From Formicarius rufipectus (taxonomy: Eukaryota > Chordata > Aves > Passeriformes > Formicariidae), in the NCBI GenBank assembly GCA_013399695.1, contig VXAU01000760.1:434001-498000 (forward strand): 64,000 nt of DNA, read 5' to 3'. How positions within the stretch are numbered: the stretch's first letter is position 1; each line of letters begins with the position of its first letter. The position numbers and the translations under genes were made by a program. The notes beneath the pieces were generated by a model that was given only the letters and a program-made list of their open reading frames with translations, ran no database searches and was not told the origin of the DNA. Below, piece after piece: positions 22,899 to 36,100 of this stretch.

Positions 22899-25800
22899 AA
22901 CTCCATTCTGACCCTTTTCAATCAAATCTTCTGATCTATTAAACCATTTAAGCATGTCTTGCTTTCTCTCTTATCAGCCATCTCCTTCTCACTCTTCCGT
23001 GCTTCTAGTCTTAAATAGTGTCACTCAGTGAACTGGGCTTTAAAAAAGAAAAGCCCTTCTACCTGTGGGTCTGGAAACATCAGGCATGGAATATTTTGCT
23101 TGTTTTAATCTAAAAATCTAGGTGACATAGGTGCAACAGATGAAATGCTATATTATAAAACCAAATTCTTTAACTCAGTGTTTAATCCAAAGTACAACCC
23201 CCCAAAATATTAATAGCACATTCAGAATTACACAGAGCACAAAAGAATGCTTCCCACCGAATTCCTTCCACTCCCTGGCGACTCAGCCTTTTTGACTCCA
23301 CCAGCATTGTCAGCAAAGCCAAAGGGATTTTTGCCAGGGTAAATACTGCTAAATACGATCCCACATCCACAGATATTTCTCTTTTTTTCCCTGTTGCCAA
23401 GTCCTTTCTTGACGTCTTAGTCTGTCTCTAAGATGAACTGGGTTTTATTTTTTCAAGTGCTCACAGTTTTGAGATAAACACTGACCCCTCGAGTGTAAAA
23501 TCATGCCCATGCCACTTTGATGCCTTGGGTATTTCCTAGCTAATTAAGTTAAAAACAGAGACAGTGACTGAGCAAAAAGCTATACAAAGCTTCCCAAAAT
23601 CACCCTTCACAGGGGTGGGAACAGCCACCCAGAGAAGACTTCCTGGGAAGCATTCCATTTAAACCACCCTTTAAACCCACCACATTAGTTTGCTGTTTAC
23701 TTTGGATATGCTTTTACTCCCCTGTCCAGGAGGAGAGATCAAGACCTTTAGCTTGTTTTAAATCTTATTCAACCACACATAGAATCAAACCCACAACCCC
23801 AAAGCAGCCTGTAGTCAAGCACTGTCGGGGAAGAAACAGCAATATCTGATGTATTCCATTTCCCAAAGTACTGATTCTTGCTTTGCATCTCCTTATCCTT
23901 ACAAAAACTGGACAAATCTCTTCAGTAAGAAGGACTAATAAATCAAGGAGGATGCCTTTCTTCAGATATGTAAGTCAGAAGCAAATTCCATCAAAACAGA
24001 CACAAAGGCCTGGGGTGCCAAAGCAAAGAGAAACAGGTTGGCTTTATCCTTCCAAGCATCTTCCAGCTCAAGAAATGATGAGGAGAGAAGAGCAGTGACC
24101 ACCCAAGGTACTTCCTCAGGAACTCAAAAGTGCAGCTCTTGTGTGTGCTGCGCTCTCGGTACATCCACACTGCCAGTGGTAGAGCAGAGACCTGGAGCTC
24201 TGCATTACCTGTTGTTCCCCATGGTTTCCTCTGCAGACATTCCCAGGGAAGCAAGGAGATCAGGAGACTAAGGAAAACATTACTAATTGACAAAGACAAA
24301 AGCAGCTTGGGAGTGGCCAGCACTAAACCAAGATCAGTGGAAAAATGTCAATGAACAAAGGAAAAAGAAAAATCAAGGCTTTCCTTTCTCAGTGTTACCG
24401 TTCAGTGTATTGCTTTCAGGACAAAGGTCATCTCTGCTATGAATACCTACCTGAATGTTTATGTCATGCATTTTCATATTCTGAATTACATATTTTCATA
24501 ATATATTCTTTAATTTTGCTTACTGATGAAAAATCAGAATCCTGGGCTTTGTGTATTTGGGACTCTGGTGCTACCAATTAAAATATGCATTTCACTTTCC
24601 ACAAGGTAACCTTCCAGATTAGTAAAAAAGGGCAATGTTTACATTTCTTTTGCTTTATTGCTGTACCTCCCAAAGACAAAAGCAGGACTATATATTATTC
24701 ATCATTTCCTTTCCCTTGGTAGGTAACATCAATTAATGCCAGCCTTCCAGGACATTCTTCCCTTCAAAACAACAAAGCCAGATGGTAAATTCTCCAGAAG
24801 TCCCAGACCTATCTCCCATTCAGCTTCTATGCCTGAGAACAAGCAAACTTCATAGACAGCAACTTGCAGCACTGCTTGGGGATCTCACAGAAGCAACACT
24901 CACCCAGTTGTGATCAGAGACTGCAGCCCTTCTGTTCAGATATCCAGTGTGCACCAGGACTTGGCAGAGCATGTTTGTAACCTTTCAGCACAACGTGAAC
25001 ACAATCCCACTAAAAACCACCATCTACTTGTTTCTTAGATGCATGTTACTTTTTTAGAAGCCAGTTGTACATAATACTTGTAATTTCATCAAATTCATGC
25101 TCAGGATGATCCATATGGATTTAGCAATTACCACAGACAGAAAAGGTCACAAAATTTTGCCTGTTCTAAAATCATCTGTTCCTTTTCTGTTGTGCTCAGT
25201 AGTCACAGCAGGACTGAATCTTTGCTTTCAAGTAGGCAAAGCTCAATTAATTTTACATGCATTTTTCCTTATGGGCTTTGCCCAGTTTTGGTGAAAGGTA
25301 GGTTCAGCATGGTCCATTCAAACGTGGATGTCTTACCAAACACAATTTCCATTTAGGCTGTTTAGAATATCTGAATGAAATCTCTCTTGCTTTTGGGAAG
25401 CACTGTATGTAGACAGACTGGGTGCAGAATGTTGTTAATAGAAAACCATTTTCAAGGAGTCAAGGAAATGAGTACACATTCCCAAACAGTAGCACTTGAA
25501 CTAAAAAGCCCCTACAAATCTAGAATGCTCAAAAGGTTGAGTTGCCTGTTAATTACAAAACAAAAACACTGAACAGACCAAAGTTGTCCCTTTGGTGACT
25601 CCTATGCCTGCTCAGGAATTTTGTCCCTGCAAATTCCATACCTGAAAGCTATTCATCCAACTTGTGAAAATATTTATTTCCTTCACAATACTCAGGTACT
25701 TCCAGTTGTTCTCACCACGACACTATTCTGAATGGACTTTTGCCTCATTCCAGATGTTGCCATGCTCTTGGCAGCAGGGATGCAGCTCTTCCCTGAGTTA

Positions 25801-28800
25801 CCAGAGTTAAACCATGCCAATTCCTACCAGAATTCCAGCCACAGCTGGGACTTGCAGTTCTTCTTAGGACAATGCACTAGAGGGGGAAGGGAGAGGGACA
25901 AGAGGGGATTTATCAGTAGTAACAAAATATTTAGAGAAAAAGGACTTCAGAGGAAGCTTGCATGCATTTCTGTCTTCCCTAAGTGCCCAACACTTGGTGA
26001 CCCTCAGGAGCTGATGGCTCCCTACAGACACTGGCATTTCAGTGCTGTTCTTCCAAACAGCTACTGCCTGTCTTGTTCCTAAAAAACTCATTTCAAAGTT
26101 CTGGGTTTTGGCATTTCTTTCCCACTGCCTACCCAAGCCAAAGCTAATTCAAAGAAAATGAAGCAAACCATCACCACACATAGAGAGGGGATTGCCAGAA
26201 TTATTTCTGGTTGACAGGTAGCCACAATGACACCTGCTATGCTTTGGTTTTCCTGTTTTTCCAACACACACCTGGGCAACACAGTCCACTAGACACAAAA
26301 GTACTACAACAACAAGGGTCATAGAAACACTGCTACTATTCAGCTAAACCCATTGCCATACAGGTGATTTCCAGTCCATCACTAAAACTTTACTGTTGAC
26401 ATCTGAACTAATTATACTTGTATGCACAAAACAATCTAGAGCCCATGAAGCAGAGGAGTTGAAAGAACACCACAAAACACAAAAAGTAAGCAAACCAGCA
26501 GCTCTGAAGCCTCTGACTCTTTTCAGGATCCCCCCGTGCAAGTTGTGCTCTGCAGACAGGACACAGTGCATGGTCTTAACCCTGCAGAGCCTCAGGAGAG
26601 CTCTACCTACCACAGCAGTAAGCCAGGCTTTGGAGAAGCTCTGCTCAGAAGAAGGTGAAACTCAGAACTGTTATCTGAAATTCAAATAATAATTATTCCC
26701 CCAAGTGTCTTAAATAATTCGCAATTGCTGGAAATTCATTTGTTTGGGATTTTTTTAACATAATAAATATTGTAATAAATATATGACACTCTGGATCTAC
26801 CAGTCAAGAGAATTTAAAATATCACTTCAAAAGCTTAAGGCCCATCTGATAATTGCTCACGCAATGCCAGAACAGCTTAAATCTTATTCAAGTCTTTACC
26901 CCTGGGTTTCGGAAATGAGAATTTACATTTTTAGTTGTACCTATGTGACTCCACTCTCTCCAACAAGAAAAAGGCTATTTATTACTGCTCAAGTCTGAGT
27001 TTTTGGGCATGCAGGGAGGCTCATCCAGGCAGTGGTGCCTGTGTCAGACAGCTGTGGCTCCAATCCCAAAAGCAGCCAGGGCAGGTGAGGAGCCCATGCT
27101 GCACTTTTCCCAGGGATGTGGTCTGCGATGTAAATGAGGCTGCCCTCTAAGCTTGCCTTCAGAGAGCACTCTCAGGACCCCAGACCTGCCATTTCCTCCT
27201 TGAAATCTCTCACTCCCAGAAGGAAAGAAGAAAAAAAACTAAGCTTCCCTAGCAGTAAGCATCTGCCAAGAAATTTAAGTGTTCCCATCCAAACCCTCCT
27301 CCCTTTTCTTAAGCTTTCCACTTCTTGCTGTATTATAAATCACTCTGGGGAAATACCCTGGACTCTGAACATTTAAGTTATGTTCCTAAGTAGTAAACTA
27401 TCGAGTTTTACTAGACTCTTTAAAATAAAATAGTGTGGTCTATCTGCATAAACAAATTATATATTGTTTTTCTATATTAATTCTATGTTGCATGGATTAA
27501 TAGCCATGTGAAGAGGAAGCTAAACTAGACTTTATTACATAAAGCTGCTACATCCGAAACATAAAAAATATTGCAAAGGTTCAAGAAAACTTTGGGGTAT
27601 TCATCAAAACACTATGCAAAGATTAGTTCACTTGGCTCCAAAGCGGCTTGTCAAATAACCTCAAAGTACTTTTTTTAATTTGAGTAAGAGCATCTGACCT
27701 GTGGATGGGCAACAGGCAGCACCTTTCAAGGTGCTGCAGCTCTGGTATACCACAGCATGTACATTTTTTCCCTGCAAGAGCTTCTCCTACACATACATCC
27801 TCCAATTTTTTCAATAAAGGAATGTACACTGATGGGCCAATCTCCTAATCTCATCTTTTATTCCAGAAAGGTCAGTGTAGGCTAGGAATAAGGCATTAAA
27901 ATGCCTCCAAAGTCTTTAAAGAAATATATTGTGGAAAGGCAGAAGTACAACAGAGACTATGCATTAGTAATGGAAGTTTCTGCTGCAGCTGAGCACTTTG
28001 ACAGGACATGATCCTGGGAGCAGAGCTCCTAAACCAGCAGGCACTCCAACAACCAGAAGGTAAATGCTTTCAGCTGGCATCAATTGATGGATCCGTTTTC
28101 TTTACCACTAAAGGATGATTTACATATCCGAGGCATATTTTGATTTCCTGTAAGTAACGGGAGAAATTAGGAAAACAACACTAAAGGCACGGGACAGAGT
28201 GGGCCACGTTCACTCAGGTCTAGAGATCACTTTATTTGAATGTTAGCAAATTTTCAGGTATCTAATTTGGGGGTTTAGATGTACAATGAAATAGCACTGA
28301 AGTTATTTTATGTGTAGGGAGAAAAAGATACAGTGTCATCAACTTAAAACTATACCTCTAATAAAAAAAAAAAAATCAGAGAAAGAAATCATTTTGCATC
28401 ACTCAGACTTGGTGTAAATACACATCAGGGTTGATTAACCAGAACCTACAAAACACTACAAAAATCATTATTGCAACACAGGAAAAACCACCACAGCTGT
28501 TTTTGGGAACCTGGAGGCTTTGTGACTACCAAACCACAGCACACGTGAAGGCATGGCAGTCACAGAGGACTCGCTCCCAGCTTGGCCACATTTCCTACAC
28601 GAGGTTGGCCAGACCACCCGGGTTCCTGCCATGGAGTTCACTCTGCTGGAGTGCAGGGACAGGAGCTGGTCCCTCCCACTGCATGGCAGCATCGAGCCAC
28701 CTCTAACTGAGGTATCTGCGTTGCACTTGGACCTGACCCATCCCTGGAGGACCTTCTGCTTTGGAACTTAGGGAAGCATCACATCATTATGCTGTGCCTT

Positions 28801-29343
28801 ATGAAAAGCATTTTGTAAGGGAACATTCAGGCACAGGCTCCTGTCTATGTCCTCTCTTTCCAGAGCTCTGTTGCTAGAGCAGTGGAGACCCAGCTCAAGA
28901 GGCTGAGCTGGGTGCAATACTTGTCTTGTAATGTTTATTTTTGGGATGCGCTGGACATGAGATGTGGTGAAAACTGGCAGGCAATCCTGCCAACTACTGC
29001 GTGTTTGTAACTCGAGCCTGAAGAGCCAAGAAATCCCCTCCTCATGAATAGAAGGCTGCATAACAAAAGGTACCTGCTACCACAATAAACTCACCTTGAA
29101 AAGTCCACAGCCCTGTCGAGAAGCAAACACCCTCACTGAACCACTCAAGGGCCTTGGTGGATCTGTCACCCAACACACACTCCAAGCAGCCACTCCAGTC
29201 AAGTGCTGGCTCCTGCTTGGCACAGGCAAGCCCTCAGCCCTGTGCTGGGGCGAGTCCGCCCTGCCTGTGCCAAACAGGATCTGGGACTGTCTCCTGCCAG
29301 TATGTGTTATATTGCATTGGTGTGCCAGTGTGGATTTTCATTT

Positions 29344-29382
29344 AAAAAAAACCCAAAACAAAAAAAAAAAAAAAAAAAAAAA
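29344..29382. repeat. A-rich tract with a 23-base poly(A) run
   Basis: A8, CCC, AAAAC, then 23 uninterrupted As at 29360-29382. No retroposed gene body could be recognised in front of it, and no target-site duplication was evident, so it is listed as a simple repeat. Confidence 0.9.
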
Positions 29383-30572
29383 GAACACCCAACAAAACAC
29401 CACCCCCCAAACACCTAACTACAAGTTTTCATCAAAACATGGCTTTGTGAAGTAAAAATTGTGTTAAAAACAGGGGTGTAAAGACTAGTGCACCTCTTGT
29501 GCTGTGATGTGATCATGTCTTCTCTGTTATAATCTGTTTAGGAGGAGGCACACGGGGTGGATCTCTGTCCTGTTAGCAGCACTGGACAACACATCACCAT
29601 GATCTGCCTTCCTCACTGGGAAAAACATTTCCTTCCCAGAGCTCTTAACGACCTATTTCCAAAGACTTTTAGGTTCTCCTGTTGCTGTCACTGAGAAAGT
29701 GAAAACAAGTCATTACAAGGAGGTGACCTTTCTGCCAGGCTGGCTTCCATTACAGCAGTTTTCACACAGTGAAGAAAATCTCTAAAGGTATTAACAGAAT
29801 GAGCACCTGCAGTGCCTCTTCTGTGAAATGAAGTTTGCTCGGTTAAAAACAACACCAAGGAAGGGAGTTCTGAAAACAAACGAGCTCCTCACTTGGGAGG
29901 AACAGAGAGGGAGGCACTTAGTGCATTAAATCACACACTTGTTTCTGTCTTGTTACCAATAAAAGTAAGTGATAGAGAACTAAATACTTCTTTATTTTTC
30001 AAGAATCTAGACGAGATGCTACACTATCTAAGCTGCATAAATGAACTGGAACATAAATGCTCATAAAGGGTAAAATATTGAGACAGTAGTCCACAACCCA
30101 TGGCCTAAATTATTTGCCAGAGTTCCACTGTTCTGTCAGCATCCCTGCCTTTGAAGGACAACCACCAATCCAAACTGACAAAAACAGGACTGCCTTTGGA
30201 CCTTTCTTCTGAACTAGATTAAATGAAATGGGCTCACCTAAATGCCAGCAGTTCCTGCAACTAAGGCCAGAGACAAGGTTACCCACTTGCCAGCACCAAG
30301 AGCTAGCCTGGGTACTGCTGGCAAAACTCCTAGTGCTAACTTAGCAGCAAAAATGCCTGTCAAATTCACTTTTCACGTGAGGAATGCTGCCATCTTAGTT
30401 TGCTTTATCATGACAAGCTGGAAAGAGTCACAGTGGCTGTTCATGCATGCAGCAATGACACTGAAGCGCTGTGGGTTTGGATGTGCCTGGCCTAATTCCA
30501 TTATTAAACCATTCAGTCTTGAGGAGCAAAGCTACATATCACCCCTTCCACTTCGTCAGACTTGAGTGTTTT

Positions 30573-30597
30573 GGGGGGGTTGGGGGGGGGGGGGGGG
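30573..30597 (+). repeat. Poly(G) tract with G-quadruplex potential
   Basis: Seven Gs, TT, then sixteen Gs on the plus strand. Such tracts form stable quadruplexes and are also error-prone in sequencing, so the exact length is uncertain. Confidence 0.85.
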
Positions 30598-33037
30598 AAA
30601 TCTCTTCCTTAAGCAGCTTCTGGCATATTTGAATAAAAGTGACTGTGAAATACACCAAGAGCAGAACAGATGGCTTGTTCTGAAACCAAGCAGCAAAACA
30701 TGTCAAGGGGATGGACACACAAAGTGTCTCTCAGCAGTGAATTATGGAGCGTGAGTCCAAGGCAAAGCTCAGCCATATCCCCAGCTCCTTCCACTTCATA
30801 GCAAGACAAAGAAAAAAACACAGCCTTCAGTTTCTCAAATTTGGTGTAAAATGAAATCCCTAATCCAGTTTCCTAATGCAGAACCATTAAATTGTAGTAT
30901 ATGGTACATGAACACATTGCATGAATACAGTTCTAATGTTCCAGCACTTGTATGCAATAATTCAACAATTTAAGCCTGATTTAAGATTGACTAAATTTAG
31001 TACAGGAGGAGAGATTAAAAGAACTCACACCACAGAACTTGTTAAATGAAAGCAGTAATGAGGAGATGATGGGACAGACAAAAATCAAATGTAGCAGCTC
31101 TCAGCATGAAGAACAACTGCTCAGGAAATCATACAACTCAGAAACAAAAGTGGTCCAAGATGAATAAAAGAAATGAGCTGTGGAATAACCTCCTGAGCCA
31201 GAGTACAGGAATTTCATAATTTGGTACTCGTAGGACAAGAACAGGAGATGTGTGGGGGTGAAATGCAAAAATTTTTCAGTCCAGAACAGCTAAGTCTTCA
31301 GGCAGATGAACAAAAGCCTTAAAATGAAACAAAAGGGTCACTGAGTTTACTAACTTGCTCCTGTAAATAACACAACATCAAATATTTAATCAACTGATGA
31401 GCCTTATCTTGGAGCAGTCTAAGTTTCTTTCCCTTGTAACAAGTATTAGACTGGCAAACAGTCAGTCCTAACATCTATAAATAGACTGGGCAAATCAGAA
31501 GAGGGACAAGCACATTTTTTTTCTTTCCTGTTGTCTTATTACTCAAACAGGCACTGGAAAATGAAACACCAAATATACAGCAAAAGATAAATATTGTCTG
31601 ATCTACAGGAAAGTTACTCTGCATTTCTACAGCAAACTTCTGTTTGGCTTCTGTTCAAAGGCCATTTAAACTAAACTAAACCGTTTTTGAAAAGATAGCG
31701 ATGAACTGAACAAAACACACCTTTTTCATTAATTTTTGACTTTTAGTTTTTAAATAGATTCCTGCTGTAAAAAAACGTACCCACTGTTACCACGGACCAG
31801 TGCAAAAGGTGCCTTTCAAACAGGTTCCTTGTGGTGTTTGTGTGGATCACAGCTCCAGGTATGCCCTGGGCAGAGCTCAGGTACTGCCACGGTGGCAAGG
31901 GCAGAGCTGGGCAGGTGACACAGGGCTGACTGGAGATGGGGCTCCTCTTCCTGGCCAGATCTGACTCCTGCTCCTGGAAGTCAGCTCCATGACTCCTTCC
32001 ACTGGCTCTTAAGCTTATATTTGTGCAGCTATTTCCCAAATTAAAGCTTGTCACTACCCTGTTCCAGACAGAGGGTTACTTCAAAGAAGGTGGGTCTCAA
32101 AGTATAAATTGTTTTTCTTGGGAAGTTCTAAATCCCTTTAGAAATTGCCTGTGGCCTTTGGTTTAAATTTTGTACATATTACTTGTCTTCACATCAGAGC
32201 TCAAACTACCATTTCTGTCCTCCTGGAAATCTTTTAGGCATTGAAAAAGCCAAAGAGGCAAAAGGCCCTGTGCTCTACGCACACAGTGGCACTTCTGCAT
32301 GCTCAGAGTCATCTCACTGGCTGAGGTAACTGGTAATTAACATTTCAGAATGGCTTGATTTTGAGTTGATAATATGGTTAGAACTATTAACTTCTTCCAT
32401 TACCAGATGGGCTGTATAATGTGAAAAATAAATTACAAAACACTTCCCAGGGTTGCTTAAATGAGTGATTTGTAGCTGCAGGCATCTAGTAAGTTGTGAA
32501 TGATTACTGATGTAAAAGAGCAACTCTACTGAGGATGACAGTAATTAGTCTTTACAAAATTCAGTGAAACATAGTCAGAGAGAACAACAAGACATGAAAG
32601 TAATTTATGCACCACAATTAAATGATTGTTAGAACTTGCAAAAATTTAAACCAGATAAATACTCCATAAAACATGCAGCACCTGTGGTTTTAAAATCTTA
32701 TCTTGCAATATCACTTTTCTTTTTGAAGAAAATATCAATTAAGTTAAGCACAGCAAATAACACCCAATTTTGTCAGCCTAAATTACTGCTTTTACCACCA
32801 CCTACTGTCTTTCTCTTTCTCCTGTACTATAAAATAATGTAAGTGGTCTCCTTTTCTCATTTTATCCATGGCAATGCTTAACAAGTGAGCCAGATATCCA
32901 AGAAGTAAACCAGCTATGAACTGTTGAATTTGCTGGTGCCATGATTTCTTGCCATTTACAGGCTTTTAGCAGCATAGTGATGAATGTAACAGAGGGACTG
33001 AATTATATACTGCATTATTTTTACAGCTATAATTGAA

Positions 33038-33072
33038 ATATATATGTGTGTGTATATATATTTATATATAAA
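33038..33072. repeat. (TA)n(TG)n compound microsatellite
   Basis: ATATATATGTGTGTGTATATATATTTATATATA-type alternation over about 35 bases, directly preceding the possible CR1 tail remnant. Confidence 0.85.
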
Positions 33073-33086
33073 ACATACAAATGCCA

Positions 33087-33105
33087 GGTGATTCTATGAT
33101 TCTGA
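33087..33105 (+). repeat. Possible minimal CR1 tail remnant
   Basis: The sequence GTGATTCTATGATTCTGAG resembles the terminal octamer repeats of CR1 (ATTCTATG). No upstream CR1 body is visible, as the bases before it are an AT microsatellite. It may be an extremely truncated insertion or chance. Confidence 0.25.
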
Positions 33106-36100
33106 GAGATAAACAGATAATAAATATTTTTGAAGCTTAACATGAAATAAACCTGGAAAAAAACATAACTATTCTCAACCTGCAAAGCAACGAACTAAGG
33201 AATCCAACAGAGCAGCCCCATTTCAGCTGGTTATTGCACCTGCTTTCTGCCTGCACAGACCCCTGGCACCACACAGGTATGGGCATTTTGGGCACCCTCA
33301 GTGCCAACTCAGCCCATCCAGTGCTCTTAACAAAAACCTGCATGTGGCCCTGGTGTTCGTGTCCCTTCAGCATGGAGCAGTGTCTGTAAACACTCTGGGA
33401 GTGAACAGCAGAAGTGAGTGATTTGATCTTGGGGCCAGTGGAAACAGGGTGGCAATCTTGGAGGTAATGGCAGTGGAAGGGAAGGCAGCGGCGATGCAGG
33501 GAGGACAATTTCTTAGCAAGAGAACTAGTCAGACTGACTGGGTGCAACCCAGAGGGTCTGATTTCAGGGCACAAACTCCTTAGCTTTACACCTTGGCTTT
33601 TGCTGGAACACTGGGATCCAGCCAAAGCTGTGCTGCTGCACACAACCAGGGAATCCAGCCTGCCACAGCAATAACACCAAATTGATGTGATACTGTGTAT
33701 AATGAATAAAACCTAAAACCCAGCATTGAGTTCTTCGTATGTTATGCCAGTAAATCTTACCTATTCTCAACTATTCTAGGACCGTATATAAATGTCACTA
33801 GATACTACATAAGACTTTTAATGTTCCTGATTCTCCACTCCAGTTACAGCTTCTCATGAATCAAAAGTCATTTGGTTAGGGTTCAGTTACTCTTTATGGG
33901 GGTCAGCACATCAAGTTAACAGGATGAAAAATTGCGCCTTGAGAAAAAGCACAACATGTCATGACCTGGTTCTACCTCCTGCTACCCAGATAGGCTTAGG
34001 CTTACTCAGCTATCATCACACACTTCATAGCCTGCCAACCAAAGTACTTCCTTTTAAAATAAACATTTGAATTACAGATTATAAAGAGCAGTCTGTTTTA
34101 GCAGGTGCTCTGTCAATCCCTGCCATTCTCAAGTTTTGCCCTACCTACTCAGCACCAAGAGAACATGTTGCTAAAATGAACAGACCATGCCAAAAATCTC
34201 TCTGCAGCTGTGCTGGATAAACCAGAGAAAAAGAGATTTAAGCTTTAAGTCAGACTTTCAAAAGGATATTCCATCTGGATAAACAATACAGAAAGGCAGG
34301 TTTTTACTCCCTAGCCAACCTAGGAAGGGCACATCTGTGTTTCAACAGACTTCTGACCTTCAGAACATGCAAAAAGGCCTGCAAAGGGCACCCTGCTGGC
34401 ACCTCTGTGCCATGCTCGCTGGCAAGGTCAGGCCTGAGTGGGAGAACAGGTGGGACCAGCCGCAGATCCTGCCTGACGTGTCTCCAGACCTGTAGTTTGC
34501 AGCTCCCAGACTCTGCCCTGCCCACCGCGCCGGGCGCTCCCCTCACCCACACAGCAACGCCCAGGAGGTTTTGCTGGGTCTAATAAAGCTCTACAGACAA
34601 AATTATCTGAATACTGGTAGAGCAACTATGCCCACGGCAAATAGAGACATTTAGTAAGTCTAGAGACATATCTGTGCTGAAGAATTTGAACTCTGGAGCT
34701 GCTTTGTCCATATAATGTTATTGTCTCCCGAATTCACCAGCATTTGTAGTCTTGCAGTTAATTCATTCCTTTCAAACAGGATGGCAGCTAAGTAATAACA
34801 GGGGGAGAAAAAAACCTTAAAGGCCAAGAGAATTAACTGTGTCTTACTAAAGCCAGTGAGGTCATGTATTATTCATGCGTGGAAGCCAGGAGTGCACTCA
34901 GCTAAGAGGGCTACAGGGAGCTCGGGATCTGAGGCTCCCATGCCTTGTAGCCATTAGAAAGAGGAGCTGCATTATTGTATCTGAAAGCACAACAGAGTCA
35001 ACTGCTGCATCCCTTACAGAGCCACATGCAAGGGGGTTGCATCCAGTTCTCACAGACACTACAGGAACTGCTGCTGCAGAGCTAACAGGAGAACTTGACA
35101 GTTCTCGCCCAGGCACAGCAAGGGAATGGAGGAACATTGAAGCCAACTGATAGTCCCAAATGCAAGAAGGAATTCCTGTGTTACTACAAGATGTCAGAGC
35201 AGGGGGCTATTATACAGCTGCTTTCATGGGCCCTAGTGAGACCATCAGCATTTAATGCTGGCCAATACACAATGCTTTAAATTAATAAAACCACAGAAAA
35301 TAGCTGCTTTGTACTAAAAGCAGCCCTTTACACTTAAACTATTTACATCCACTATGAAGTGCCAGTCCAAACTAATATTGCATGCTTGCAACCTTCTTTC
35401 TAAAAAATACATCCTGAGAGTACAGTAGCTATTATTTCTCTACAGTACAATCATGGAAACTGCATGACTGCATTACTTCTAGCCCATATGTGGTAAATAA
35501 GTGAGCTCATTTTGTAGAAAATTTCACACCCATGTCTGGAATCTGTCTGTTACAATGCAGTATTTACTTTTTACTTGGGCTGTAAACTATTAAAATCACA
35601 ACACCAAATTTGCAGACAAAACTCACATTCACTGAAATCCTAATTGAAAACTGCAGAATTTTGAGCAATGCTGTTCATGTCACAGAGAGCGTTGGTGAAG
35701 GAAGGCTGAAGAACCTCCAAGAATTATTTATTTGTCAACAAGCTCTCTTTAAGGAGGTGCCTTCCTTTAAATCAGGCTTTACAAGCAGGCTGCCCCTAAT
35801 TTCTGCTTGTCCTTTACTCTTTTACATATGCTGAAATGAATTGTTACATGCTGTGCACTAGTTACAGCATGGAACATAAAAAATGTTTAATTGTTTAATC
35901 CACTAAAATACCCTTGTGTTAACAAACCACATCTCCCAAGCACAGTCTTGGGAGCAGATAAACTATCGATCCCTTTTCTCCTTCTGCTCCTCTACAAATC
36001 TAATGGACTATTGATTCTTTCCTCCTTCCCCCATTTTCTGCCTTGACTGTGCATGGCCCTCCTCCATTGTGTAAATCTCTTCTGTGCAGCTTTAGGCTCA

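Noticed and set aside
29096..29382. GC-richer sequence followed by a long A tract, suggestive of a processed pseudogene
   Set aside because: No parent gene could be recognised and no target-site duplication was seen. The A tract is interrupted like a simple repeat.
33137..33643. 168-codon minus-strand open frame in the same orientation as SPSB4
   Set aside because: No SPRY or SOCS residues, no splice sites at its edges, and not recognisable. It is not the missing SPSB4 exon.
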